From: Selenomonadaceae bacterium
GTDB taxonomy: Bacteria > Bacillota > Negativicutes > Selenomonadales > Selenomonadaceae
Length of the DNA: 64,000 nt
Direction of reading: 5' to 3'
NCBI GenBank assembly: GCA_029338835.1
Contig: JAQYBD010000106.1
Span: 1 to 64,000 of the forward strand
The notes under the pieces are model-generated. The model worked only from the letters and a program-made list of their open reading frames with translations. It was not told where the DNA came from and did no database searches. Of the stretch, positions 16,653-26,046 are shown piece by piece (the stretch's first letter is position 1; each line of letters starts with the position of its first letter). Made by a program: the position numbers and the translations under genes.

Positions 16653-19162
16653 ATTATCGCAATCATTTTACCAGCCGTGCCATCAATGCCGTCGAGTTCG
16701 CGCAGTATGTATCACGCAAGCTCGAACAGGATTATATCGGCACGGAGCATATATTGCTGGGACTCCTGCATGAGGAAGGCAGCGTCGCTTTTGCGGCTTT
16801 ATCTGCCGTCGGGGTGACCTTTGATGCCGTCATGCAGAAAGTCGAAGCGATGGTGTCCAGTGAGACGGATTATCCATCGGATAATCCCTATTATACTCCG
16901 AGGGCCAAGCGGGTCATGGAAACGGCCGTAGAGGAGGCGCAGAGTCTTTCTCATAATTACATCGGCACGGAACACATCCTGTTGGCGCTGATTGAGGAAA
17001 CAGAAGGTGCGGCTACGGAACTGCTCATGAGCTTGGGTACCGATTTTGATGCCCTGCAGGATGAGGTGCTGGCTCGCATTGACCGTCCGCATCCGGAAGG
17101 AGACGGCGAGGCTTCGGCAGGTCGTGGCGAGACGCGCAACCGCAAGAGTCCTGCCATGATGGTGGAGCGTTTCGGCCGTAACCTTAACGATGTAGCCAAA
17201 GAAGGCCATATGGATCCCGTGATCGGGCGCAACCAGGAAATCCAGCGCGTGGTCCAGATCCTTTCGCGTCGCACGAAGAACAACCCTATCCTCATTGGTG
17301 AACCGGGCGTCGGCAAGACGGCCATCGCTGAAGGACTGGCCCAGCGCATTGTGGAAGGCTCGGTTCCTTATATGCTGCGCGACAAGAAGGTTATTTCGCT
17401 CTCCATGGCCTCGTTGGTGGCTGGTGCGAAATACCGCGGGGAGTTCGAAGAACGGCTGAAAGGGCTCATCGACGAAATCCGCAAGGATGGCAGCATCATC
17501 CTGTTCATCGACGAGATGCACACGCTCATCGGTGCCGGTGCAGCAGAGGGCGCACTCGATGCGGCCAATATCCTGAAACCGGCCCTTTCACGCGGCGAGA
17601 TCCAGATCATCGGTGCGACGACGCTGGACGAATACAAGAAGCATCTGGAGAAGGATGCAGCTCTTTCGCGTCGTTTCCAGACCATCATGGTCGAAGAGCC
17701 CGATGAAGAAGATGCGAAGGAAATCCTGTATGGCCTGCGCCCAAAATATGAAGATTTCCACCGGGCGCATATTGAGGATGAGGCCATTGATGCGGCAGTC
17801 CGTCTCTCGCAGCGTTATATCACGGATCGGTTCCTGCCGGATAAGGCCATCGATCTCATGGATGAAGCTGCATCCAAGGTGCGCATGAAGCAGGTGGCAC
17901 AACCAGACCGCTTGAAGGATGTGCGGGCCAAACTCGAGAAACTGCAGGTCGATAAGGAAGCGGCGATTGCCGCGCAGGATTATGAGCGTGCTGCGCGCAT
18001 CCGCGATGAAGCGCAGCTCGTGAAGGATGAGCTTGACGAAGCCAAGCGCAAACTCGAAAAGCGGGGGACAAGCCGCATCGTTGTGCGGGCGGATGATATC
18101 GCTGATGTCGTGGCGCAGTGGACGGGCGTGCCCGTGCGCCAGCTGGCCGCAAAGGAATCCGACCGCCTGTTGCACATGGAAAAGAATCTTTCGCGCCGTG
18201 TTGTCGGACAGCAGGAAGCGGTGGAAGCCGTAGCCAAAGCTGTGCGCCGCGCACGGGCAGGGCTCAAGGATCCCAAGCGCCCCATTGGTTCATTCCTGTT
18301 CCTGGGGCCGACAGGTGTCGGCAAGACAGAACTGGCGAAAGCGTTGTCTGAGAATCTGTTCGGCACAGAAGATGCCATCATTCGCTTCGATATGTCCGAG
18401 TACATGGAGAAGTATGCTGTTTCCCGCATGGTCGGTGCGCCTCCAGGCTACGTGGGGTATGAGGAAGGCGGCCAGCTCACGGATGCTGTGCGCCGCAAAC
18501 CGTATTCCATCATCTTGCTCGATGAGATTGAGAAAGCACATCCCGATGTGTTCAACATCCTGCTTCAGGTTCTTGATGATGGCCGCCTGACGGACGGCAA
18601 GGGCAGGACTGTAGATTTCCGCAATACCGTCATCATCATGACGAGCAATGCAGGTGCAGATCTCCTGCGTCATACGGGAAATTCTTTGGGCTTTGCTGTC
18701 GGTGAACAGAACGATGTTTCTGAAGAAGAGGCAGGAAAGAAGCGTGTGCTGCAGTCCATCCGCCATGTATTCAAGCCAGAATTCCTCAACCGCATCGATG
18801 AACTCATCGTTTTCCATCCGCTGGGACGTGTGGAATTGGAACGCATTGTGGATATCCTGCTGCGGGATGTCCGCAGCCGTTTGCAGGAAAAGGAAATCCA
18901 TCTTGATATCAGTCCTGCAGCCAAGAATAAGCTCGTGGAACAAGGGACAGATTTCAAATACGGCGCCCGTCCTCTGAAACGTGCCATCCAGAAGCTCATT
19001 GAAGATCCGATTGCGGAACGCCTGCTGGCACGCGAATTCCGTTCCGGAGACACCATTCTCGTGCGCAAGAGCGGGGCGGAACTGACCTTTGCGCGCAAGG
19101 AAGAAAAAGCGGCCAAGGAGGAAGCTGTCCGGACAGCGGGAAATGACGATGCCAAGGAATAA
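16649..19162 (+). CDS. clpC: ATP-dependent Clp protease ATP-binding subunit ClpC
   Basis: 837 residues with the full ClpC layout: paired Clp_N repeats (about 1-145), first AAA+ module with Walker A GEPGVGKT near 217 and Walker B ILFIDEMH, a middle UVR-like coiled coil near residues 430-470, second AAA+ module with GPTGVGKTE near 552 and [12 protein letters not shown], and the D2-small C-terminal domain. It unfolds substrates, including arginine-phosphorylated ones, for ClpP. Last core gene of the CtsR operon; no clpP is in the window. Confidence 0.97.
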   Translation: MNYRNHFTSRAINAVEFAQYVSRKLEQDYIGTEHILLGLLHEEGSVAFAALSAVGVTFDAVMQKVEAMVSSETDYPSDNPYYTPRAKRVMETAVEEAQSLSHNYIGTEHILLALIEETEGAATELLMSLGTDFDALQDEVLARIDRPHPEGDGEASAGRGETRNRKSPAMMVERFGRNLNDVAKEGHMDPVIGRNQEIQRVVQILSRRTKNNPILIGEPGVGKTAIAEGLAQRIVEGSVPYMLRDKKVISLSMASLVAGAKYRGEFEERLKGLIDEIRKDGSIILFIDEMHTLIGAGAAEGALDAANILKPALSRGEIQIIGATTLDEYKKHLEKDAALSRRFQTIMVEEPDEEDAKEILYGLRPKYEDFHRAHIEDEAIDAAVRLSQRYITDRFLPDKAIDLMDEAASKVRMKQVAQPDRLKDVRAKLEKLQVDKEAAIAAQDYERAARIRDEAQLVKDELDEAKRKLEKRGTSRIVVRADDIADVVAQWTGVPVRQLAAKESDRLLHMEKNLSRRVVGQQEAVEAVAKAVRRARAGLKDPKRPIGSFLFLGPTGVGKTELAKALSENLFGTEDAIIRFDMSEYMEKYAVSRMVGAPPGYVGYEEGGQLTDAVRRKPYSIILLDEIEKAHPDVFNILLQVLDDGRLTDGKGRTVDFRNTVIIMTSNAGADLLRHTGNSLGFAVGEQNDVSEEEAGKKRVLQSIRHVFKPEFLNRIDELIVFHPLGRVELERIVDILLRDVRSRLQEKEIHLDISPAAKNKLVEQGTDFKYGARPLKRAIQKLIEDPIAERLLAREFRSGDTILVRKSGAELTFARKEEKAAKEEAVRTAGNDDAKE

Positions 19163-19286
19163 GCTGTTGCCGGAAAGCCGTGGAGCGCGTTTCTGGAATT
19201 TTTGCCAGAATCTTGCCTGGGCGGTTGTCTGGCTGGGCCGCTGGACCATCCGTCTGCTGAGGAAACTGCTGGCAAAAGATAAGTGA
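19143..19286 (+). CDS. Possible 47-residue basic/hydrophobic peptide between clpC and radA
   Basis: An ATG at 19143 inside the clpC 3' end (different frame, 20-base overlap) opens 47 codons ending at 19286, filling the clpC-radA gap. The peptide has a Trp-rich hydrophobic stretch (FCQNLAWAVVWLGRW) flanked by basic residues, so it may be amphipathic or membrane-associated. The ribosome binding site is weak (GCGGGAA). I recognise no family. It could be a chance ORF; the near-perfect fit of the gap and the non-random composition are the only support. Confidence 0.35.
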   Translation: MTMPRNKLLPESRGARFWNFCQNLAWAVVWLGRWTIRLLRKLLAKDK

Positions 19287-19296
19287 GGTGTCACGA

Positions 19297-20673
19297 TTGC
19301 CCAAGAAGAAGAAAACCGTCTACGTCTGCCAGGAATGTGGCTATGATACGCCCAAATGGCTTGGCCGCTGCCCGGGCTGTGGCGCCTGGAATACCATGGT
19401 CGAGGAGACTGTGACGCCGGAACCGGCAGCGGGGGGGCTGCGCCTGGGGCTTTCCGATGCTCGCAAGCCGCAGCCCATCGCTGACGTACGCATCGAGGAT
19501 CTGCCACGCTTTGCGACAGGCTCCGGAGAACTGGATCGCGTACTCGGCGGCGGTGTCATTCCCGGTTCCATGGTACTCATCGTCGGCGATCCAGGCGTCG
19601 GCAAGTCGAGCCTGACGCTGCGCGTCTGTGCAGAGGTGGCGCGGGGCGGGCGCAAGGTCCTTTATGTGACTGGCGAGGAAAGCACGCGCCAGGTGCGCAT
19701 GCGCGCGGATCGCCTGCATGCCCTGGCCGATTCTCTTTTCGTCGTCAGCGAGACGAATCTCGAGACGATTGAGCAGCATATCCTGGCGGAAAAGCCGGAA
19801 CTACTGGTCATCGATTCAATCCAGACCATCTTCAAGCCTGATGTACAGAGTGCGCCGGGCTCCGTTTCCCAGGTGCGGGAATGCTCCGTTGATTTGCTGC
19901 GCATCGCCAAGACGAATGGCATCGCGGCCTTCATCATCGGCCATGTCACGAAGGACGGCACGCTCGCGGGCCCGCGTGTTCTTGAACATATCGTCGATAC
20001 GGTGCTTTATTTCGAAGGGGAACGCAATGCGGAATACCGCGTGCTGCGTGCGGTCAAGAATCGTTTTGGCAGCACGAATGAACTCGGGCTCTTCGAGATG
20101 CGCGAGGTGGGACTTGTCGATGTCCCTGACGCGTCCAAACTCTTTTTGTCTGACCGGGAACAGGATTCCGGCACCGTCATCGTGCCCACCGTTGAAGGTA
20201 CACGGCCGCTGCTCGTGGAACTCCAGGCGCTGGTGGCTCCGACGCCATATGTGCCGCCGCGCCGCACGGCAGATTCCGTCGATATTAAACGGATCCAGCT
20301 TTTGCTGGCTGTACTCGAGAAACGCGTCCATCTTTCCATCGGTGCCTGTGATGTCTACATCAAGGTGGCCGGCGGCATCCGCATCGATGAGCCGGCTGCC
20401 GATCTTGGGCTCTGTGTGGCCATGGCCTCGAGTTTTGCCAATCGGCTGCTGCGCCCCAAGACCATCGTATTCGGTGAAGTTGGGCTTTCCGGCGAAGTGC
20501 GGGCTGTCAGCCAGGCGGATCTGCGCATCCATGAAGCCAAGCGACTGGGCTTCCAGCATGTCGTCCTGCCCATGAAGAATTACCGCCAGCTCAAGGACAC
20601 CATCCATGGTATTGCGTTGTATGGTGCGGAAACCATTGGCGATGCGCTGCGATTGGCCATGCCAAAGGCATAG
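19297..20673 (+). CDS. radA: DNA repair protein RadA
   Basis: 458 residues. N-terminal C4 zinc finger (CQECG...CPGCGAW), RecA-like ATPase with Walker A GDPGVGKSS near residue 97, the RadA-specific KNRFGSTNELG motif near residue 250, and a C-terminal Lon-protease-like domain. It promotes branch migration in recombinational repair. TTG 19297 is preferred because GTGAGGTG lies 8 bases upstream; a GTG at 19288 overlaps that site. Follows clpC, as in many Firmicutes. Confidence 0.95.
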   Translation: MPKKKKTVYVCQECGYDTPKWLGRCPGCGAWNTMVEETVTPEPAAGGLRLGLSDARKPQPIADVRIEDLPRFATGSGELDRVLGGGVIPGSMVLIVGDPGVGKSSLTLRVCAEVARGGRKVLYVTGEESTRQVRMRADRLHALADSLFVVSETNLETIEQHILAEKPELLVIDSIQTIFKPDVQSAPGSVSQVRECSVDLLRIAKTNGIAAFIIGHVTKDGTLAGPRVLEHIVDTVLYFEGERNAEYRVLRAVKNRFGSTNELGLFEMREVGLVDVPDASKLFLSDREQDSGTVIVPTVEGTRPLLVELQALVAPTPYVPPRRTADSVDIKRIQLLLAVLEKRVHLSIGACDVYIKVAGGIRIDEPAADLGLCVAMASSFANRLLRPKTIVFGEVGLSGEVRAVSQADLRIHEAKRLGFQHVVLPMKNYRQLKDTIHGIALYGAETIGDALRLAMPKA

Positions 20674-20698
20674 ACAGAGCGGCATGACGTGTTATAAT
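20671..20698 (+). promoter_or_regulatory. Promoter of the D,D-carboxypeptidase gene
   Basis: TAGACA (20671-20676) and TATAAT (20693-20698), 16-base spacer, beginning at the very end of radA. A terminator-like hairpin lies within the resulting leader, before the start codon at 20777. Confidence 0.6.
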
Positions 20699-20716
20699 AG
20701 AATCATCCGCAGAAAG

Positions 20717-20743
20717 CCTTCCTCCGCTGGGGAAGGTTTTTCT
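20717..20743 (+). terminator. Hairpin with T-run between radA and dacA
   Basis: CCTTCC (20717-20722) pairs with GGAAGG (20731-20736), followed by TTTTTCTT. It can end the clpC-radA transcript, but it lies downstream of the predicted dacA promoter and may also attenuate dacA. Confidence 0.7.
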
Positions 20744-20776
20744 TGTGAGAGAATCTGGATCTTGGGAGGGTTTTTA

Positions 20777-21946
20777 ATGCCTCGACTGTATGATATGACG
20801 GGCTGTATCCGGCAGCTCCGCTGGTGCGTTCTTTTCTTTTTGTTCCTGCTCTTGCCGGCATCCCTGGTGCAGGCGGCAGAACCTGAGGTTACAGCCGATG
20901 CGGCCATCTTGATCGATGCACAGACGGGACGCGTACTCTGGTCAAAGCATGGGGAGGAACGCCATTATCCGGCCAGCATGACCAAGATGATGACCTGTCT
21001 CTTGAGTCTCGGCAGCTTGAGTCCGGACAGCCTGGTGAAGATTTCGCCGCTGGCGTCCCAGACCGAAGATACGCCTTTGCAGATTGCTGCTGGAGATACG
21101 ATGCGTTTCGAGGAAATCGTGCGCGGCATGATGATGGCCTCGGACAATGGGGCAGCTGTAGCCATTGCCGAGGCGGCGGATGGCAGTGTACCGGCTTTCG
21201 TGGCACGCATGAATGAGAAAGCGGCAGAACTCGGCATGCACGGGACGCATTTTGCGAATCCGAACGGACTGACGGACGAGGATCACTATTCGACGCCGCA
21301 CGATATGGCACGACTGGCACAGTATGCCATGCGCAATCCGGTATTCCGTGATATCGTGCGTCAGCAGCAGCGCCAGATCCGCTGGGAGGAACCCGCAGGC
21401 AAGCAGTTGCTCGTGGAGAATACGAATGAACTCTTGGGGCACTATGACGGCATCACGGGCATCAAGACCGGCTGGACAAAGGCCGCCGGCGGCTGCCTGG
21501 CCGCAGCGGCGGAACGCGGCGATGTCAGGCTCATTGCCGTGGTCATGCATTCTGCCGATGAGGAGGCACGGTTTGCTGATATGCGCCGCATCCTGGATTA
21601 CGGCTTTGCGGCAACGACTATGGCGGCAGGGCCGACTGCCTCGGAATGCAAGCGGCACGTCTGGGTCAAGGGCGGCGTTCATTCCCGGACCAAGGTGATA
21701 CCGGCCGGTGATATCTATTATCCGCTGCTGCCCGGTGAATCTGCTGAACACTATACGATCTCTTATGATCTGCCGAAGGTCATCTCTGCACCGGTTGAAC
21801 CCGGTGAAGCTGTCGGCAGGCTCATCCTGTCTTACGATGGCGAAGAAGTCGGCAGTGTCGACCTCATCGCGAATCCGGTCGAGCCGGGATTCTCGCTTGG
21901 TTCCTGGCTCGTGGGCATCTTTGAGGGCGTGCTGGTGCGGTTTTGA
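20777..21946 (+). CDS. dacA: D-alanyl-D-alanine carboxypeptidase (PBP5/DacA type)
   Basis: 389 residues. A signal peptide (hydrophobic core FFLFLLLPASLV, cleavage after VQAA) exports it. The penicillin-binding catalytic motifs are in order: SMTK near residue 65, SDN near 121 and KTG near 229, followed by the PBP5_C beta-rich domain. It trims terminal D-Ala from peptidoglycan stem peptides. ATG 20777 follows GGGAGGG. The extension of this frame back to 20606 enters radA and is rejected. Confidence 0.94.
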   Translation: MPRLYDMTGCIRQLRWCVLFFLFLLLPASLVQAAEPEVTADAAILIDAQTGRVLWSKHGEERHYPASMTKMMTCLLSLGSLSPDSLVKISPLASQTEDTPLQIAAGDTMRFEEIVRGMMMASDNGAAVAIAEAADGSVPAFVARMNEKAAELGMHGTHFANPNGLTDEDHYSTPHDMARLAQYAMRNPVFRDIVRQQQRQIRWEEPAGKQLLVENTNELLGHYDGITGIKTGWTKAAGGCLAAAAERGDVRLIAVVMHSADEEARFADMRRILDYGFAATTMAAGPTASECKRHVWVKGGVHSRTKVIPAGDIYYPLLPGESAEHYTISYDLPKVISAPVEPGEAVGRLILSYDGEEVGSVDLIANPVEPGFSLGSWLVGIFEGVLVRF

Positions 21947-21972
21947 CGCCCGATACATGCTTCTCAGCGTGG

Positions 21973-22002
21973 TTGACAGTGGCAAGACGGTTATATTATA
22001 AT
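21973..22002 (+). promoter_or_regulatory. Promoter of tRNA-Leu
   Basis: TTGACA (21973-21978) and TATAAT (21997-22002), 18-base spacer, about 9 bases ahead of the mature tRNA 5' end. Both boxes are consensus. Confidence 0.8.
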
Positions 22003-22010
22003 GTCCGTAT

Positions 22011-22095
<85 letters not shown>

Positions 22096-22106
22096 AGTGC
22101 AAGATT

Positions 22107-22143
22107 CGCCGACAGCATGGAGAAGTGCTGTCGGCGTTTGTCA
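22107..22143 (+). terminator. Terminator after tRNA-Leu
   Basis: CGCCGACAGCA (22107-22117) and TGCTGTCGGCG (22126-22136) form a perfect 11-base-pair stem with an 8-base loop, then TTTGTCATTT. It separates the tRNA from ktrB. Confidence 0.85.
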
Positions 22144-22169
22144 TTTCAAGAAAAATACTATGGAGGAAT

Positions 22170-23501
22170 ATGGATATCATGCATTGCCTGCGCAGGCTGT
22201 CCTCTTTTCAGGTCATTGGCCTTAGTTTTGCTCTTCTCATTGCCACGGGAACCTTATTGCTCATGACACCCTGGGCAACGAATGATGGGCAGGGGGCGGG
22301 CCTCTTATCTGCTGCTTTTACTGCAGTTTCTGCTTCCTGTGTTACTGGCCTTACCGTGGAAGATACGGCGGCCTATTGGTCCTTTTTTGGCCAACTGGTC
22401 ATTCTGGTCCTGATCCAGATCGGCGGCCTTGGCGTCGTGACCATGGCCGTGGCCATTACCATGGCTTCCGGACAGCGGGTCGGACTCATGCAGCGCAATA
22501 CGATGCAGGAAGCTCTGTCAGCACAGCAGCTCGGCGGCATCGTCCGTCTTTTGCGCTTTATCCTGAAGTTTACGGTAGGGAGTGAATTGCTTGGAGCATT
22601 CCTTTTGATGCCGGTCTTTATCCGCGACTACGGCCTTCCTCAGGGAATCTGGATGGCTTTCTTTCATTCCATCTCCGCTTTCTGCAATGCGGGCTTTGAT
22701 CTCATGAGCAGCCGCGGCGGCGGTTCATTGATGGCTTATGCGTCAGATCCGCTGGTGAATCTCACGATCATGGGACTGATTGTGGCAGGTGGACTGGGCT
22801 TCGTGACCTGGGCGGATCTCATCACCCACCGCCACCATACCAGCCGGTGGACCTTCCAGACACGCATCATCATCCTGATGACGCTGATACTCATCCTTTT
22901 GCCGGCACTCTTTTTCTTTACTCAGGAACTCATCGGTACGGATGGATTTACGCGTTTCTGGCAGTCCCTGTTTCAATCCGTCACGACACGTACGGCTGGA
23001 TTCAATACGATGGATATCGAAGACCTCAGCGAGGCAGGGCGCTGTTTGATGGTACTCCTGATGCTGACAGGCGGCGCTCCAGGGTCTACAGCTGGCGGCA
23101 TCAAGGTTACGACGGCCTTTACGCTTTTCATGGCCATGTTGTCTGCGCTGTCCATGAAACGGGATGTTGAGTGCCTCTCGCGCCGCATGCCGATGGAAGC
23201 GCTGCAGCATGCCTTGGCAATCTTCATGATGTATCTGTTCCTGTTCATGGGGACGAGTCTTTTCATCAGTGCCTTTGATCATGCGAGCATCCTGGATTGC
23301 ATGCTGGAAACTTCTTCAGCGATTGGCACAGTAGGCCTTTCCATTGGCCTTACGGAAAAATTGTCGCCCGTATCACAGGTCCTTTTGATGTTTTTGATGT
23401 ATTTTGGCCGCGTGGGAGCGCTGACCATGATTTATGCCCTGCACAGCAGGAAAAGTGCTGCTGCGCGCCGTCTGCCCGAGGGCAAGGTCACGATTGGCTG
23501 A
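22170..23501 (+). CDS. ktrB: Potassium uptake protein KtrB/TrkH family
   Basis: 443 residues with about eight to ten hydrophobic segments forming the four M1-P-M2 repeats of the Ktr/Trk/HKT superfamily; glycine-containing pore segments occur at SCVTGLT, CNAGFD, TAGFNT and GTVGLS. It is the ion-conducting subunit working with the cytoplasmic RCK protein encoded next. The open frame runs back through the tRNA, so the start must be downstream; ATG 22170 (three bases after GGAGGA) or ATG 22179 (twelve after) are both imperfectly spaced. ktrA follows after 28 bases. Confidence 0.9.
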   Translation: MDIMHCLRRLSSFQVIGLSFALLIATGTLLLMTPWATNDGQGAGLLSAAFTAVSASCVTGLTVEDTAAYWSFFGQLVILVLIQIGGLGVVTMAVAITMASGQRVGLMQRNTMQEALSAQQLGGIVRLLRFILKFTVGSELLGAFLLMPVFIRDYGLPQGIWMAFFHSISAFCNAGFDLMSSRGGGSLMAYASDPLVNLTIMGLIVAGGLGFVTWADLITHRHHTSRWTFQTRIIILMTLILILLPALFFFTQELIGTDGFTRFWQSLFQSVTTRTAGFNTMDIEDLSEAGRCLMVLLMLTGGAPGSTAGGIKVTTAFTLFMAMLSALSMKRDVECLSRRMPMEALQHALAIFMMYLFLFMGTSLFISAFDHASILDCMLETSSAIGTVGLSIGLTEKLSPVSQVLLMFLMYFGRVGALTMIYALHSRKSAAARRLPEGKVTIG

Positions 23502-23529
23502 TGGTTCCCATACGTAATGAGGTGAGTTC

Positions 23530-24177
23530 ATGAAATCCATATTATTGATCGGGCTGGGTCGTTACGGCCGCCATGTAGCCCGCAAGCTCCATGAGATGCA
23601 GCATGAGATCCTGGCGATTGACAAGAATGAAGAGCTGGTCAATCAAGTGCTGGCCTATACGAACAATGCACTGATCGCGGATACGACAGACCGGCATTTC
23701 CTGGAGTCGCTGGGGGTCAGCAATTTTGATACCTGCATTGTTGCCATTGGCGATGATTTCCAGAGTTCCCTGGAAACGACACTGCAGCTCAGTGAACTCG
23801 GGGCACGTTACATTGTTGCCCGCGCATCAAGCAGCATTCATGAGCGATTTTTACGCCGCAACGGTGCGGATGAAGTGGTTTATCCGGAAAAGCAGCTGGC
23901 ACTCTGGACGGCTATCCGCTATGGTTCGAATCACCTGCTGGATTATTTTGAGTTGAGCCCGGGATATGCCGTTTATGAGATTTCCATGCCGGAGGTCTGG
24001 GCCGGTCATACCATTGGTGAGCTGGATATCCGCCGTAATTACCATGTCAATGTCATCGGTGTCAAGGTCAGGGGCAGCCTCACGGTGGAGATCACGCCGC
24101 AGACGTTGCTGCGAGCGGAAGATACCATCCTGGTCCTTGGCAAGCAGAAAGATGTAAATCGATTCATAGGATTTTAA
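23530..24177 (+). CDS. ktrA: Potassium uptake regulatory subunit KtrA (RCK)
   Basis: 215 residues: RCK_N Rossmann domain with GLGRYG (8-13) and the acidic Asp31 at the end of the second strand for NAD/ATP binding, then an RCK_C domain (about 135-215). It forms the octameric ring that gates KtrB in response to nucleotides. ATG 23530 follows TGAGGTGAG. Directly downstream of ktrB, the usual pairing. Confidence 0.94.
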   Translation: MKSILLIGLGRYGRHVARKLHEMQHEILAIDKNEELVNQVLAYTNNALIADTTDRHFLESLGVSNFDTCIVAIGDDFQSSLETTLQLSELGARYIVARASSSIHERFLRRNGADEVVYPEKQLALWTAIRYGSNHLLDYFELSPGYAVYEISMPEVWAGHTIGELDIRRNYHVNVIGVKVRGSLTVEITPQTLLRAEDTILVLGKQKDVNRFIGF

Positions 24178-24184
24178 GGGATGG

Positions 24185-24787
24185 ATGGCAATGGATTTCT
24201 GGCATCGTTTATTCGGCCATACGGCGATGATTCTGCGTCATAAGGCCTGGGTTTTTTATTATTGCTGCCATGCGGGGATTCCTTGGCAGGGATTCATGCA
24301 TGACTGGTCAAAATTCTCACCAATGGAATTCTGTGAGAGCGTGCGCTATTACAATGGCAAATGTTCCCCCATCAAGAGCTGCAAGGAGGCCAATCACGGC
24401 CGTTCGCTGGCCTGGTTGCATCATCATGGCCGCAATCTGCATCATTACGAAGCCTGGTTCGATGATTTTGACCATGGGGCACATCCGACTGATATGACAT
24501 ATCCGTATGCTGTGGAGATGATCTGTGATTTTTTGGGAGCTGGACGTGCTTATGGGCGTTCGTCCTTTACCTATGAAGGGGAGTATGCCTGGTGGCAGAA
24601 AAAGCAGCAGCAGGGTGTCGGCATGACGGAGCATATGCAGGCGTTTGTCGAATATATCCTTTCTAATCTGGCTGCCCATCATGATTTGGCTATCTTGCGG
24701 CCGCAGTCTACTCAGGCCATCTACCAGCGTCTGGTTTGCTTGGGGAAAGGTGAAAGCAGCGGGCAGGAAAGCCAGAGCCGCTGTTGA
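24185..24787 (+). CDS. DUF5662 family protein, function unknown
   Basis: 200 residues. Conserved elements recognised: a FGH near the start, GFMHDWSKFSP and WLHHHGRNLHHYE, plus EMICDFLGAGRAY and YEGEYAWW; the spaced His/Asp pairs (HD, HHH) resemble a helical metal-binding or HD-like fold, but no reaction is known to me. Databases sometimes mislabel such proteins as catalase; no haem-binding pattern is visible. Start is ATG 24185 or ATG 24191, the latter better spaced from TAAGGG. It lies 7 bases after ktrA and probably shares its transcript. Confidence 0.75.
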   Translation: MAMDFWHRLFGHTAMILRHKAWVFYYCCHAGIPWQGFMHDWSKFSPMEFCESVRYYNGKCSPIKSCKEANHGRSLAWLHHHGRNLHHYEAWFDDFDHGAHPTDMTYPYAVEMICDFLGAGRAYGRSSFTYEGEYAWWQKKQQQGVGMTEHMQAFVEYILSNLAAHHDLAILRPQSTQAIYQRLVCLGKGESSGQESQSRC

Positions 24788-24812
24788 ATATGATAAGGAA
24801 GGAGTGTTGGCA

Positions 24813-26015
24813 TTGAAAACAAAAAAATTGTTTGAGGAAGATGTCATGCGGCGGTCTTGCGAAGCAACGGTGCAGGCTTGCAATCCCTGCAAGGATGGCT
24901 TTCGCATCGTCCTTGACCAGACGGTCTTTTTCCCGGAGGGCGGCGGTCAGCTCAGCGACTGTGGTGTATTCAAGCGTGGGAATACCCAGATGGAAGTGGT
25001 GCATGTTTCGGAACACGATGGTCTGGTTTACCATGAGACGAAGCAGCCGCTGGAAGTGGGGACGCTCGTGACCTGCCAGCTCAACTGGCCGGTCCGCTTT
25101 GACCATATGCAGCAGCACTGTGGTGAACACATGCTTTCCTATGCATTCTGGAAACTCTGTGGAGCAGATAATGTGGGCTTTCACATGCATCCCGATATGG
25201 TGTCCATTGACCTCAATCGCGAAGTGACCCGGGAAGAAGCCATGGCTGCAGAAGCCATGACGAACCAGGCCATTGAAGAAGACCGACCCATCCATGTGGA
25301 AGTCATGCCGGCGGAACGCGCTGCCGAGCGCCCGCTGCGCAAATTCAATGACAAGCTCAAAGGCCTGCTGCGCATCGTTTCCGTCGAGGGCAACGACTCC
25401 TGTACCTGCTGCGGTACCCATCCGCCGACAACCGGTATGGTGGGTCTGGTCAAGATCCTCAAGGTCGAGCGGCACAAGGGCGGTTCCCGTATCAGCTTCC
25501 TCTGTGGGCGTGAAGCCTTGCAGAAGATAGATGTTTGGCTGCAGGCAGCGCAGGATGTGTCGAATCAGCTTTCCGTCAAAGAGGAAGAGATTGCATCAAG
25601 TGTTGCGCGTTTGCTGGCAGAAAAGAAGGAACTTCATGCACAGATCACGGCTCTTACTGACAGGCTGCTGGATCATGAACTCCGTGAACTGGACATGAAG
25701 CCGTCTTTTGACCAAGAAGGCCATCGCAAACTCATCTTCGTCCGTGATGAGTTGACACCGCAGCAGGCCAAGGTACTGGCCAGGAAGATGCTGGAGCGGG
25801 AAAATACCATAGCGGCTGTCTTTTACCATCATGGTGAACGCATCAATTATATCGTGTCCTCTACGGCAGCTGAAGTGAATTGCCAGCAAAGGATCAAGGC
25901 CATCAATGACTGCCTGCAGGGACGCGGTGGCGGGCGCCCGGATTCCTGCCAGGGCAGCGCGCCCTGGAAAGAGGGCTGGCAGCAGCTGGTGACCGGACTA
26001 GCAAATGCCTGGTGA
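24813..26015 (+). CDS. Alanyl-tRNA editing protein (AlaX type) with DHHA1 domain
   Basis: 400 residues from TTG 24813, 8 bases after AAGGAAGGAG. An N-terminal AlaRS-like beta barrel with FFPEGGGQ, then the editing-site metal motifs HCGEH (His102, His106) and CCGTH (Cys199/His203), and a coiled-coil plus DHHA1 segment at 280-400. There is no synthetase domain, so it is a free-standing trans-editing enzyme that hydrolyses mischarged Ser- or Gly-tRNA-Ala. It follows the DUF5662 gene after 25 bases. Confidence 0.9.
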   Translation: MKTKKLFEEDVMRRSCEATVQACNPCKDGFRIVLDQTVFFPEGGGQLSDCGVFKRGNTQMEVVHVSEHDGLVYHETKQPLEVGTLVTCQLNWPVRFDHMQQHCGEHMLSYAFWKLCGADNVGFHMHPDMVSIDLNREVTREEAMAAEAMTNQAIEEDRPIHVEVMPAERAAERPLRKFNDKLKGLLRIVSVEGNDSCTCCGTHPPTTGMVGLVKILKVERHKGGSRISFLCGREALQKIDVWLQAAQDVSNQLSVKEEEIASSVARLLAEKKELHAQITALTDRLLDHELRELDMKPSFDQEGHRKLIFVRDELTPQQAKVLARKMLERENTIAAVFYHHGERINYIVSSTAAEVNCQQRIKAINDCLQGRGGGRPDSCQGSAPWKEGWQQLVTGLANAW

Positions 26016-26046
26016 TCCTTAAGGATGCAGGACAGGAGGTAATACC

